DNA of 38,540 bases from contig JAPOQV010000647.1 of the NCBI GenBank assembly GCA_026710565.1, positions 1 through 38,540 on the forward strand, read 5' to 3'. Both the position numbers and the translations under genes were made by a program. This DNA comes from Spirochaetaceae bacterium (GTDB lineage Bacteria; Spirochaetota; Spirochaetia; SZUA-6; Bin103). The notes under the pieces were generated by a model that saw nothing but the letters and a program-made list of their open reading frames with translations, was not told the origin of the DNA and did no database searches. Shown piece by piece: positions 7,309-15,546 of this stretch (positions are counted from its first letter, which is position 1; each line of letters begins with the position of its first letter).

Positions 7309-9414
7309 TCACCGCCAGCGTAGCAGCTTGAGGCGGTTGTTGAGGTGGTCGGCGAACAGCAGGTGGTCGTCGCCGTAGCGCCGGATTCCGCCAAGGTGGT
7401 TGAAGCGGGAGCGCGCGGCGGGGCCGGCACCGGTCTCGCCTGCCTCGCCGCAGCCGGCCAGGGTACGCAGCTCGCCGGCCGCGGTCAGGCAGCGGATCCG
7501 GTGGTTGCCGGACTCGGTGAAGAACAGCGTGCCGTCCGGAGCGACATCGAGCCCGCGCGGGGTGTCGATGCGCGCGCGCCGCGGGTCGCGGCCGTCGTCG
7601 CTGCTCCCCGCCGTGCCGTCGCCGATCACGGTGTCGATGAGCCCGTTCGGCGCCACGCGGCGGATGACGTGGTGGACGCTGTCGGCGAAGTACAGGCTGC
7701 CGTCCGGCCCGAACGCGAGCGCTTCCGGCGTGCCGATGCGGGCGGCGGTGGCCTTGCCGCCGTCGCCCGAGTAGCCGGGCAGGCCGGTGCCGGCCACCGT
7801 GGTGATGATCCCGGTGTGCGGATCGATGCGCCGCACGCGGCCGACGGCATCGCCCAGGTACAGCGCGTCGTCCTGACCGTAGCGGACCGACATCACCATC
7901 ACCACGCCGGCGCTGATCGACGGCCCGCCGTCGCCCTTGTCCCAGGGTTGGCCGATGCCGCAGACCGAGCGGATCGTTCCGTTCGTGTCGACCAGCCGGA
8001 CGTGGCAGCGGCGGTTGTCGGCGATGGCGACCCGTCCCCGCGCGTCGACCGCCACGTCGGATGGGTTGCCCAGGTAGGCGTCGACCGCCGGGCCGCCGTC
8101 ACCGCCGTAGGAGCGTGCGCCGTTGCCGGCGACGGTCGTGATCGTGCCGGCGGGGTCGATGCGGCGCACGCGCTGGTTCCAGCGGTCGGCGAAATGGACG
8201 GAGCCGTCGGCGGCGACGTCGATCCCCAGCGGGCCGCGCAGGAAGGCGCTGGCGGCCGCTCCGCCGTCGCCGATGCCGGTGCCGCCCAGGACGGTCGTGA
8301 CGATCCCGGTCGCGCCGTCATAGCGGCGCAGCCGGCCGGAGCAGTCGCCCCAGAGCACGGTGCCGTCCGGGTCGGCCCAGATCCCCGCCTCGACGGAGTT
8401 GCATCCCGTCTGGCTGCCGTGCAGCCCTTCCTCGCCCCACGCGGGCACGCCGGTGCCGACCAGGGTGGTGACGACTCCGGTGGCGGCTTGCACCTTGCGG
8501 ATGCGGAAGCCGTACTTCTCGCCGACGTAGAGGTTGTCGTGGACGTCCAGGCAGATCGCGTCCGGCATTAGCGTGCTTGCTTCCACGGCCGGCCCGCCGT
8601 CGCCGTTGGAGGCGCGCTGGCCGTTGCCGAGGACCGTCGTGATGATGCCGGTGCGCATGTCGATGCGGCGGACCCGGTCGTTGGAGTTGTCGCAGACGTA
8701 GAGATCGCCGCGCGAGTCGAACGCCAGGTGCTCGGGGTGGTAGAAGGCGGCATGCGAGGCGGGGCCGCCGTCGCCGTGGTAGCCCATCAGGCTCAGGCCG
8801 GCACCCGCGAACGGGCGGCTCGATCCCTGCTCGGACGGGTAGTGCCGCGCCGCGTAGCCGGCGAACAGGTCGATGATGCCGGTGCGCGCGTCGACGCGGC
8901 GGATGTTGCACGCCCACTCGTCGGACAGGTAGACGTTGCCGTCGGCATCGACGGCGACGCCGCAGGTGCAGTCGAGCTCTGCATCGACTGCGGGGCCGCC
9001 GTCGCCGCCGCGGCCGATGCGGCCGCTGCCGGCGACCAGGGTGACGATGCCGGTGCGGTAGTCGATGCGGCGGATGGTGTGGTTGCCCAGGTCGGACAGG
9101 TACAGGTTGCCGTGCCGGTCCTGGTGCAGGTCGTGCGGCTCCCGAAAGCGCGCTGCCGCGACCGGGCCGCCGTCGCCGTCGGTGCCGGGGGTGCCGTCGC
9201 CGCCGAACAGGTGCACGATGCCGTCATGGTCGATGCGCCAGATGCGGTTGCCCCAGTAGTCGTTGACGATCAGGTCGCCGTCGGGGCGGCGGGCCACGCC
9301 TATCGGCCATCCCGCCGGGGCCTCGCGGGCCGGCACCCCGTCGTGGAAGCCGGCGCCGGCCAGGACTGCGATCTCGCCCGCGGGCAGGGCCCGCAGGATC
9401 GCGTTCAGCGACAT
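7309..9414 (-). CDS. NHL-repeat beta-propeller protein (about 12 repeats)
   Basis: 701 residues made almost entirely of NHL repeats. I count about twelve units of the form P-x-(G/D)-(L/V)-A-V-D-x-x-G-(N/S)-(L/V)-Y-x-(A/S)-D-x-x-N-x-R-I-R-R-(I/V)-D, each followed by T-G-(I/V)-I-T-T-V-(A/L)-G-x-G. Most also carry a G-D-G-G-P-A loop. Twelve units could close as two six-bladed propellers (inference). No signal peptide or membrane segment is visible, although many bacterial proteins of this type are secreted. A cytoplasmic or non-classically exported scaffold or lactonase-like role is possible. The ATG at 9414 is chosen; a GTG one codon earlier is the alternative, and no clear ribosome site precedes either. 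It probably heads the operon with the MetE-core and SGNH genes. Confidence 0.88.
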   Translation of the reverse strand: MSLNAILRALPAGEIAVLAGAGFHDGVPAREAPAGWPIGVARRPDGDLIVNDYWGNRIWRIDHDGIVHLFGGDGTPGTDGDGGPVAAARFREPHDLHQDRHGNLYLSDLGNHTIRRIDYRTGIVTLVAGSGRIGRGGDGGPAVDAELDCTCGVAVDADGNVYLSDEWACNIRRVDARTGIIDLFAGYAARHYPSEQGSSRPFAGAGLSLMGYHGDGGPASHAAFYHPEHLAFDSRGDLYVCDNSNDRVRRIDMRTGIITTVLGNGQRASNGDGGPAVEASTLMPDAICLDVHDNLYVGEKYGFRIRKVQAATGVVTTLVGTGVPAWGEEGLHGSQTGCNSVEAGIWADPDGTVLWGDCSGRLRRYDGATGIVTTVLGGTGIGDGGAAASAFLRGPLGIDVAADGSVHFADRWNQRVRRIDPAGTITTVAGNGARSYGGDGGPAVDAYLGNPSDVAVDARGRVAIADNRRCHVRLVDTNGTIRSVCGIGQPWDKGDGGPSISAGVVMVMSVRYGQDDALYLGDAVGRVRRIDPHTGIITTVAGTGLPGYSGDGGKATAARIGTPEALAFGPDGSLYFADSVHHVIRRVAPNGLIDTVIGDGTAGSSDDGRDPRRARIDTPRGLDVAPDGTLFFTESGNHRIRCLTAAGELRTLAGCGEAGETGAGPAARSRFNHLGGIRRYGDDHLLFADHLNNRLKLLRWR

Positions 9415-9484
9415 CACGAAGCTCTCGGACCGGAGGGAAGGGGCTGGGGAGTCATGCCGCGGATCATATCGCGCCGGCGCCCGC

Positions 9485-9490
9485 TATACT
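9485..9490 (+). promoter_or_regulatory. -10-like element (TATACT) for the SDR gene, probable leaderless start
   Basis: TATACT is followed by GGCACC and the ATG at 9497. The spacing of 6 nt leaves no room for a Shine-Dalgarno sequence, so transcription would begin at or next to the start codon. The upstream 82 bp is the divergent spacer with the NHL gene. Confidence 0.45.
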
Positions 9491-9496
9491 GGCACC

Positions 9497-10267
9497 ATGG
9501 CGACGGGACGACTGGAAGGGCGTGTGTGCATCGTGACCGGCAGCACGGCCGGTATCGGCAGATCCACGGCGGAGCGCTTCGCCGCGGAGGGCGGCTCGGT
9601 CGTGGTGAGCGGCCGGCGTTCCGAGCTGGGGGAGCAGATCGCGGCGGCGATCCGGGAGCGGGGTCAGCGCGCGATCTTCGTGCGCTGCGACGTCGGCGTC
9701 GACGCCGAGATGGACGCGCTGGTCGCCCGCGCCGTCGAGGAGTTCGGCGGGCTGGACGTGCTGGTCAACAACGCCGCCGCCGTCGACGAGGGGCACAGCT
9801 ACAACGCGGAGGACCTCGACCCCGAGTCCTGGGACCGGCAGCTCCGCGTCAACCTGCGGTCGGTGTACTACCTCAGCCGGCTGGCCATCCCGCACCTGCG
9901 CGCGCGCGGCGGCGGGGCGATCGTCAACGTCTCCTCGGTCGGCAGCCTGGTGGTCTGGGAGAACGCGGCGGCCTACCTGACCTCCAAGGGCGCGATTAAC
10001 CAGCTCACCCGCTCGATGGCGATCGACTTCCAGCCGGACGAGATCCGCGTCAACGCCGTGCTGCCCGGCTGGATCCGCACCGAGGTCGAGGAGAAGCGGC
10101 TGGCCGAGAACCCGCACGCGATCGAAGAGGCACTGGCGGTCCGCAGCATCCGGCGCCTCGGCAAGCCGAGCGAGATCGCCGCCGCGGCGCTCTTCCTGGC
10201 CTCCGACGACGCCTCCTACGTGACCGGCACCTGCCTGGTGGTGGACGGCGGCTGGACTCTGAGCTGA
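9497..10267 (+). CDS. SDR-family NAD(P)-dependent oxidoreductase
   Basis: 256 residues, a classical short-chain dehydrogenase. The dinucleotide motif TGSTAGIG is near residue 15, CDV follows (adenine contact), then LVNNAA, the catalytic Ser in VNVSSVGS, and the Y-x-x-x-K pair in AYLTSKGA. The C-terminus ends in VTGTCLVVDGGW as in 3-oxoacyl-ACP-reductase-like and sugar-alcohol SDRs. The second basic patch after the first Gly motif (SGRRSEL) suggests NADPH preference (inference). The start is the ATG just downstream of a TATACT element. It is divergent from the NHL gene and followed by a 319-bp gene-free stretch, so it is probably monocistronic. The substrate is unknown. Confidence 0.9.
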   Translation: MATGRLEGRVCIVTGSTAGIGRSTAERFAAEGGSVVVSGRRSELGEQIAAAIRERGQRAIFVRCDVGVDAEMDALVARAVEEFGGLDVLVNNAAAVDEGHSYNAEDLDPESWDRQLRVNLRSVYYLSRLAIPHLRARGGGAIVNVSSVGSLVVWENAAAYLTSKGAINQLTRSMAIDFQPDEIRVNAVLPGWIRTEVEEKRLAENPHAIEEALAVRSIRRLGKPSEIAAAALFLASDDASYVTGTCLVVDGGWTLS

Positions 10268-10586
10268 TCGTCGGCAACATTCCCGATCGGGCTACAGGTT
10301 CATGCGGTCGATGCCGATACTCATAGTGTCGGAAGGCCGCCGAGTTGCACCTCGATGGGAGGGGAGCTCGGGCTTGACAACGTCGAAGCAACGGCGGAGG
10401 TAGCTGAGCCGATGGACAGGTGACATGGCCGTTCGCACGGACGGCCCCGCTACAGAGCAGTCGCACTCACGTGAAGCCCGCCAGGCGGGCTTCGGCTCAG
10501 ACGGCTCGGCGACCTTCCGACTCCTTCCTGCCAGCCGGCGTTGACGCCAGAGCCGTTCCGCGAAGACAATCACGCGCGGAGGAACC
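10268..10586 (+). other. Gene-free stretch with one hairpin
   Basis: This stretch lies between the SDR stop and the FmdB-like gene. I see no convincing coding frame. It holds a perfect inverted repeat (described separately), a TTGACA at 10374-10379 without a matching -10 hexamer at normal spacing, and the GGAGG ribosome site of the next gene at its right end. Confidence 0.5.
10473..10493 (+). terminator. GC-rich hairpin, possible terminator
   Basis: GAAGCCCGCC at 10473-10482 and GGCGGGCTTC at 10484-10493 form perfect 10-base arms around one base; in practice this is an 8-bp stem with a 5-nt loop. It lies 205 bp after the SDR stop and before the next gene. There is no run of T after it, so intrinsic termination is uncertain. 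Confidence 0.4.
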
Positions 10587-10853
10587 ATGCCAGCCTACGA
10601 CTACCACTGCCCCACGAACGGCCAGACCGTCGAGGTCAGCCACCAGATGACCGCCATGCTCACCAGTTGGAAGGAGCTCTGCGACGCCGGCGGGCTCGAC
10701 CTGGGCGACACGCCGGCCGACGCGCCGGTGAAGCGCCTGTTCAACGCGCCGATGGTGGCCACGGGAGCCGAGGAATCCACGGACGTGTGCATGGACAACC
10801 CGGCCGTACAGCGCGGCGGCTGCGCGCACGGCGCCGCCTGCGGTTGCTTCTGA
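10587..10853 (+). CDS. FmdB-like small zinc-ribbon-related protein
   Basis: 88 residues with GGAGG 5 nt before the ATG. The start MPAYDYHCP and the later VKRLFNAPM match the FmdB family of small putative regulatory zinc ribbons, which open with M-P-x-Y-x-Y-x-C and contain a P-V-x-R-L segment. The first knuckle is altered: after YHC the second Cys of C-x-x-C is missing (CPTNG). A middle Cys (ELCDAGG) and a Cys-rich tail (GGCAHGAACGCF) are present instead. The protein is cytoplasmic and its role is unknown. The methyltransferase gene starts 25 bp downstream but has its own -10-like element. Confidence 0.7.
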   Translation: MPAYDYHCPTNGQTVEVSHQMTAMLTSWKELCDAGGLDLGDTPADAPVKRLFNAPMVATGAEESTDVCMDNPAVQRGGCAHGAACGCF

Positions 10854-10864
10854 CCAGGAGTCGC

Positions 10865-10870
10865 TACACT
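10865..10870 (+). promoter_or_regulatory. -10-like element (TACACT) before the DNA methyltransferase
   Basis: TACACT lies 8 nt before the GTG at 10879. The only purine-rich bases (AAGG) abut the start codon, which is too close to act as a normal ribosome site, so a leaderless or near-leaderless transcript is suggested. Confidence 0.4.
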
Positions 10871-10878
10871 CTTCAAGG

Positions 10879-11877
10879 GTGACCGCGGACACGCCGCTCG
10901 CCACCTTCGTCCCCGAGCAGTTTGTAGAGCTGAGCGACCCGTCGCGTGACCTGCCGCGGCTCGCCAAGGAGCCGTCGGCGATGGCCGCGATCGAGTCGGC
11001 CGTGTTCCAGGTTCCGTCGAGTCATCGGTTGCTGCTGGGACACTCCCGATTCGTCGCCCTTCCGGCCGATTCCGTGCACCTCGTGGTCACCTCGCCTCCC
11101 TACTGGACGCTGAAGGAGTATCGCCGCACCGACGGCCAGTTGGGTTGGGTCGAGGACTACGACGAGTTTCTCGACCATCTCGATGACGTCTGGCGCACGT
11201 GCTACGAGGCCCTCGTGCCCGGTGGGCGCCTCATCTGCGTCGTGGGCGACGTCTGTCTCTCCAGGCGCAAGAACAACGGGCGCCACACCGTCGTCCCGCT
11301 GCACGCGTCCATCCAGGAGCGGTGCCGGGGCTTGGGATTCGACAACCTGGCGCCGATCATCTGGCACAAGATCGCGAACGCCACGCATGAGGTCGATCGG
11401 GGATCCGGCGGCTTCCTGGGCAAGCCCTATGAGCCGAACGCCGTCATCAAGAACGACATCGAGTTCATCCTGATGCAGCGCAAGGGAAGCGGCTACCGCA
11501 AGCCAGACCTGGCTACGCGAGTCCTCAGCCTCCTGTCGGAGGGGTGTTTCAAACGGTTCTTCCGACAGGTGTGGACCGACGTTCCCGGGGCATCCACTCG
11601 GGATCACCCCGCGCCCTTCCCGGTCGAGCTGGCGGGCCGACTGATCCGCATGTTCAGTTTCGTCGGCGACACGGTGCTCGACCCGTTCACGGGGACGGCT
11701 ACCACGCAGGTGGCCGCCGCGGCGTTCGGCAGAAACAGCGTTGGCGTCGAGGTCGATCCCGTCTACTTTGAAGATGCCTTGGCGCGGCTTCGGAACGCGA
11801 CCGGCGACCTGCTGAAGACGGTCGAGGTGCACGCCGACAGCGTCGGATCGGAGCGCCCTCAAGCCGTCGCCGTCTGA
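10879..11877 (+). CDS. DNA methyltransferase, beta-type (N4-cytosine/N6-adenine), solitary
   Basis: 332 residues. Catalytic motif IV is TSPPYW (residues 71-76), which is typical of N4-cytosine and some N6-adenine enzymes. The AdoMet motif I, DPFTGTATT, comes near residue 268 and is followed by GVEVDP, so the order IV-then-I marks the beta class. The enzyme transfers a methyl group from AdoMet to DNA. No restriction endonuclease is recognisable on either side: the neighbours are a small FmdB-like protein and a secreted pentapeptide protein. It is therefore probably a solitary methylase used for regulation or protection, or a remnant of a mobile element. The GTG start gives the full family N-terminus; an ATG at 10981 is the alternative. 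Confidence 0.88.
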   Translation: MTADTPLATFVPEQFVELSDPSRDLPRLAKEPSAMAAIESAVFQVPSSHRLLLGHSRFVALPADSVHLVVTSPPYWTLKEYRRTDGQLGWVEDYDEFLDHLDDVWRTCYEALVPGGRLICVVGDVCLSRRKNNGRHTVVPLHASIQERCRGLGFDNLAPIIWHKIANATHEVDRGSGGFLGKPYEPNAVIKNDIEFILMQRKGSGYRKPDLATRVLSLLSEGCFKRFFRQVWTDVPGASTRDHPAPFPVELAGRLIRMFSFVGDTVLDPFTGTATTQVAAAAFGRNSVGVEVDPVYFEDALARLRNATGDLLKTVEVHADSVGSERPQAVAV

Positions 11878-11905
11878 GAACCACAACACCACAGGAGGCT
11901 GAACG

Positions 11906-13192
11906 ATGAGGAACGCGATCAGCGCGGCGATAGCGGCCGTGCTGGTGGCCGCCGCTACGGTGCCCGCGATATCGCAGGTGGCGACGCTGCCGCGGTGCCT
12001 GCCAGACTGCGCGGGTGCGGACTTGCAGGGTGCTGACTTGCGGTGGGCGGACTTGAGTGGTGCTGACTTGTCCGGCGCCAACTTGTCGTACGCAGACCTT
12101 TCCTGGGCGGACCTCAGCGAGGCGGACATGAGCGGCGCCACCGTGTTCCGGGCGGATATCAGTGGTGCCAATCTGTCGGGCACAGACCTGACTGATGTCC
12201 GCGGGTGCGACCTGGGGCGGCTCGTTACGGACGAATGCCCCTATGATGACGAGATCAGCGACGCAATCTCGCAGTTCATGAGAACATTCCGTTACGGCGC
12301 CAGGGACGATCTCGCCAATCACATCCAGTTTCCTCTCCGGAGAGAGTATCCGATCCCTCCTATTGAACGAGATGAGTTTCTGACGCGCTACGAAGAGGTG
12401 TTCGATCAGGAGATGACGACATTCATCTCCGATTCCTCTCCAAAAGACTGGCGATTGGATGCCTACAATATCCTTCTGTGGGATGAGGAACGGAGGATTG
12501 GCGTCTCGCTGTCGCCGTACGCTATCCCGGCCGCTCATGTGCGCTGGATTGCATCGTCAGAGCAGGAGAGGGGGGAAAGGGAGAGATTGCTGCAACTCAG
12601 GAATACGCTTCGCGTGAGAGAGAGGAGTCAGCTACACGGAAGTTTGCACGAGTACGAGTCTCCCGTTCTCGAATGGGGGACCGCTGCGTATCGGGTTCGA
12701 GTGGATCGTCTGGACAATGGGGAGTATCGGTATGCGGCTTGGCAGAGCGACGGGTCTCATTCCGAAGAACCCGACCTGGTCATCGGTGGCGGCAGGCACT
12801 ACATGGCCGCGTCAACGTGTGGAACAGAGACTACGCGACTCCATGGTTTCGCAGGAGGCGAGGTGTTTGGTTTTGCGAACGGCGAATACCTCTACGAAGT
12901 CGATGCCTTCGACTGCTGGTGTCAGGGTCCGGAGGACAACCCCGATGGTCCCGCAGGAAACCACGAGTGCGATTACAATCTTCGGGTTTGGCATAGTCCG
13001 GGACGACCGGCCGTAGTGCCGGAGTTCGTCCGGGAGTGGGAGGATCTGAAGGATGGATACGAGCTGATCGTACACGAGCCGTTCAATGAGACGCCGAATG
13101 TAATCGATGCAGCACTCCATGCTGACTATCGACGTGCAGCCGAGCGAGAGCCCGTGGCGCCGGCGGCTGATCGAGCGCGCGAACGGACCTGA
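11906..13192 (+). CDS. Secreted pentapeptide-repeat protein with uncharacterised C-terminal region
   Basis: 428 residues with GGAGG 8 nt before the ATG. An N-terminal signal peptide is clear: a hydrophobic Ala/Val stretch at residues 6-20, then PAIS-Q as a probable cleavage site. Residues about 35-100 are tandem pentapeptide repeats of the A-D-L-S-G type, which fold into a right-handed four-sided beta-helix. The remaining 320 residues have no motif I recognise. They include three closely spaced Cys (DCWCQGPE, then HEC), a second charged region, and several Trp/Tyr-rich strands suggesting a globular extracytoplasmic domain. The codon usage in the C-terminal part is less GC-rich than in the flanking genes, which hints at transfer. 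The last 30 codons approach the downstream amidase, 13 bp away. Function unknown. Confidence 0.75.
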   Translation: MRNAISAAIAAVLVAAATVPAISQVATLPRCLPDCAGADLQGADLRWADLSGADLSGANLSYADLSWADLSEADMSGATVFRADISGANLSGTDLTDVRGCDLGRLVTDECPYDDEISDAISQFMRTFRYGARDDLANHIQFPLRREYPIPPIERDEFLTRYEEVFDQEMTTFISDSSPKDWRLDAYNILLWDEERRIGVSLSPYAIPAAHVRWIASSEQERGERERLLQLRNTLRVRERSQLHGSLHEYESPVLEWGTAAYRVRVDRLDNGEYRYAAWQSDGSHSEEPDLVIGGGRHYMAASTCGTETTRLHGFAGGEVFGFANGEYLYEVDAFDCWCQGPEDNPDGPAGNHECDYNLRVWHSPGRPAVVPEFVREWEDLKDGYELIVHEPFNETPNVIDAALHADYRRAAEREPVAPAADRARERT

Positions 13193-13205
13193 GGACCACC
13201 GACTC

Positions 13206-14630
13206 ATGGGTAGTGAAGAACTGGCGTACGCGTCCGCCACGGAGTTGCTGCGGCTGATCACCGCCAGGCAGATTTCGCCGGTCGAGCTCACCGAGCTCTT
13301 TCTGGACCGCATCGAGCGACTCGATGGGCGGCTGAACTCGTTTCTGCTGCTCACGCCGGACTTGGCGCGACAGCGAGCCAGGGCCGCCGAGCAAGCCGTG
13401 CTGCGCGGCGACGAGCTCGGCCCGCTGCACGGGCTGCCGATCCCGATCAAGGACACGCAGATGACCGCCGGCATCCGCACGACCAGCGGCTCGGTGTGGT
13501 TCGAGGACCGCGTTCCGGAACGGGACGACGCGGTCGTGGAGCGGGTACGGGCGGCGGGCGCCGTCATCCCGGGCAAGACCAACGCCTCCGAGCTGGGCTT
13601 CGTGGGCACCTGCCAGAACCTGCTCGGCCCCGACGGCGGCAACCCCTGGAACCCCGATCACACGCCCGGCGGATCGAGTGCGGGCGCGGCGGCGGCGGTC
13701 GCCGCGTACCTGTGTCCGATGGCTACCGGCAGCGACGGGGGCGGTTCGATCCGCATACCCTCCCACTTCTGCGGGATCTACGGCATCAAGCCCACGCAGG
13801 GGCGGGGGTCGTTCCACAGCGGCGCCCCATCCGCGCCGGCGCCGAACATCTTCTCCCAGAGCGGGCCCCTGGCCCGCACCGTGCGCGACGCGGCGCTGCT
13901 GCTGCAGGTCCTCGCCGGACACGATCCGCGCGACCCGCTCTCGCTCCGCAAGGAGCCGGCCGACTACATTGCCGCGGCGGACCGCCGCGTCGCCGGTCTG
14001 CGCGTCGCGTGGAGTCCGGACTTCGGATTCGCCGACGTGCATCCGGACGTCGCGGAGGTGACGTATCGCGCGGCGCGCGCGTTCGAGGAGCTGGGCTGTC
14101 AGGTGGAGGAGTCGAAGCTGAGGCTCGACCCCCCTTACGACACGTACGGCGCGCTCATGACCGCCAACGCCTACAACCGCTACCGGGCGCTCTACGAGTC
14201 CGACGGGGAGCGGCTCATGGGTTACTCCACGTTCTTCCTCGAGCACGGCTCCAGGGTCACCACCGCTGACTACGCCCGCGCGCTCGGGATGGTCGACCGC
14301 CTCCGGGCCGACTTCGCGGACGTGTTCGGGGACTACGACCTGCTGCTGTCACCCACGGCGCGGTTCCCGGCGTTCCGCAACGCGCCTTATCCGGGCGAGG
14401 TGTCGGGGACCTCGGAGTTCCCGGACCAGTACTTCAACGGCGCGTTCACGATGCCCATCAACGCCAGCGGGCACCCGGCGGCCTCCGTGCCGGCCGGCTT
14501 CTCCGCCGACGGCCTGCCGATCGGCCTGCAGATCGTCGGCAGGAAGGGCGACGAGGCATCGGTCATCGCCGCCTCGGCGGCGTTCGAGGCTGCCCGCCCC
14601 TGGATCCGGCACCGGCCGCCGGTGTCCTGA
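13206..14630 (+). CDS. Amidase (amidase-signature family)
   Basis: 474 residues, the normal length. The Ser-cisSer-Lys triad is visible: Lys in [10 protein letters not shown] near residue 83, the signature [13 protein letters not shown], and the nucleophile region [14 protein letters not shown]. The protein hydrolyses an amide bond to carboxylate and ammonia or amine; the family includes GatA, aryl-acylamidases and fatty acid amide hydrolases. No GatB/C partners are near, so it is a free amidase rather than the tRNA amidotransferase. The ATG at 13206 is preferred because GAGGA lies 10 nt upstream. Earlier in-frame ATGs fall inside the preceding gene. It lies 13 bp after the pentapeptide protein and converges with the PhyH-like gene. 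Confidence 0.9.
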   Translation: MGSEELAYASATELLRLITARQISPVELTELFLDRIERLDGRLNSFLLLTPDLARQRARAAEQAVLRGDELGPLHGLPIPIKDTQMTAGIRTTSGSVWFEDRVPERDDAVVERVRAAGAVIPGKTNASELGFVGTCQNLLGPDGGNPWNPDHTPGGSSAGAAAAVAAYLCPMATGSDGGGSIRIPSHFCGIYGIKPTQGRGSFHSGAPSAPAPNIFSQSGPLARTVRDAALLLQVLAGHDPRDPLSLRKEPADYIAAADRRVAGLRVAWSPDFGFADVHPDVAEVTYRAARAFEELGCQVEESKLRLDPPYDTYGALMTANAYNRYRALYESDGERLMGYSTFFLEHGSRVTTADYARALGMVDRLRADFADVFGDYDLLLSPTARFPAFRNAPYPGEVSGTSEFPDQYFNGAFTMPINASGHPAASVPAGFSADGLPIGLQIVGRKGDEASVIAASAAFEAARPWIRHRPPVS

Positions 14631-14649
14631 AGCGGCGACCGGCAGGCCG

Positions 14650-15546
14650 TCAGACCCAGCCCCGCTCCACGAGCGGCCCCGTCAGCCGGCGCAGCGCGGG
14701 CCGGTCCGTGTGCATGACGGCCGGATGGTGGACGCCTTCCGCGGCCGGCGTGGCGCCGCTGTACGACAGCGCGGTGACGGCGCGGTGCGAGCCCTCGTAC
14801 GACCGCTGCATGGTGGCCCGCGCGGGCTCGTCCTCGGGAACCGTGCAGTAACACAGCGTGAACATGCGGCGTCCCGAGCGGCCGCCGAAGGAGGCGTGGT
14901 AGAGGTTCTGATCGAAGAACACCACGTCGCCGGGGCGCGAGGCCACCACTTGGCACGGCAGCGAATCCTGCGCGGCTCCGAACGCCGGCTCGGCCGCCTC
15001 CACGTCGAAGCCGCGTTCGCGGTACTCGTCGAGCTGCGACGCATCGCCGCGGCCCTCGGCGATGACCTGCTTGATCCGGTCCACCATCAGCACCTCGAGC
15101 TCGCCGTGCAGGGGACTGCGGTGCGATCCCGGAATGAAGCGGATCGCGCCCGAGTCGCCGTCCACGGGGTCCAGGTAGAGCGACACCTTGATGCGGCGCA
15201 GAGCGAGTCCCAGGTCGCAGCCGTCGGGGTGCCACGCGGTATCGCCCACGTAGTAGTTGCCGTCGGAGCCCCACCACATGACCGGCTGCCGGAACACCTG
15301 CTCGATCGGCCGCACGATGCGCGGATCGTCGATCAGCGACCGCAGCGCCGGGTGGCGCTCGGCGCAGGCGACCACGGAGTGGCGCTTGTCGCCGCGGAAC
15401 GACTCGCCGGCGCGGTCCTCGGCCATCACCTCCTCGAACCCGGCCACGATCCCCTCCGTCTCCGAGGGCGTGAGGAGTTGCGGGCGGACGACGAAGCCGA
15501 AGGTGTCGAAGTGGCGGACCTGCGCCGCGGTCAGCTCAGCCGTCAT
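14650..15546 (-). CDS. Phytanoyl-CoA dioxygenase (PhyH)-family Fe(II)/2-oxoglutarate enzyme
   Basis: 298 residues. The iron ligands are His106 and Asp108 (WHPDGCD) with the distal His in LYHASFGG, followed by GRRMF, whose Arg would hold the 2-oxoglutarate carboxylate. FIPGSHR is another family landmark. These enzymes hydroxylate an unactivated carbon using O2 and 2-oxoglutarate; the substrate of this one is unknown. The ATG overlaps the end of the MDR gene by 11 bp, so it is the last gene of a four-gene minus-strand unit with the rhaM-like, propeller and dehydrogenase genes. That context suggests a sugar- or sugar-acid-like substrate (inference). Confidence 0.88.
   Translation of the reverse strand: MTAELTAAQVRHFDTFGFVVRPQLLTPSETEGIVAGFEEVMAEDRAGESFRGDKRHSVVACAERHPALRSLIDDPRIVRPIEQVFRQPVMWWGSDGNYYVGDTAWHPDGCDLGLALRRIKVSLYLDPVDGDSGAIRFIPGSHRSPLHGELEVLMVDRIKQVIAEGRGDASQLDEYRERGFDVEAAEPAFGAAQDSLPCQVVASRPGDVVFFDQNLYHASFGGRSGRRMFTLCYCTVPEDEPARATMQRSYEGSHRAVTALSYSGATPAAEGVHHPAVMHTDRPALRRLTGPLVERGWV

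Noticed and set aside
10374..10379. TTGACA as a promoter -35 box
   Set aside because: The hexamer 17 bp downstream is GAGGTA, not a usable -10 sequence.
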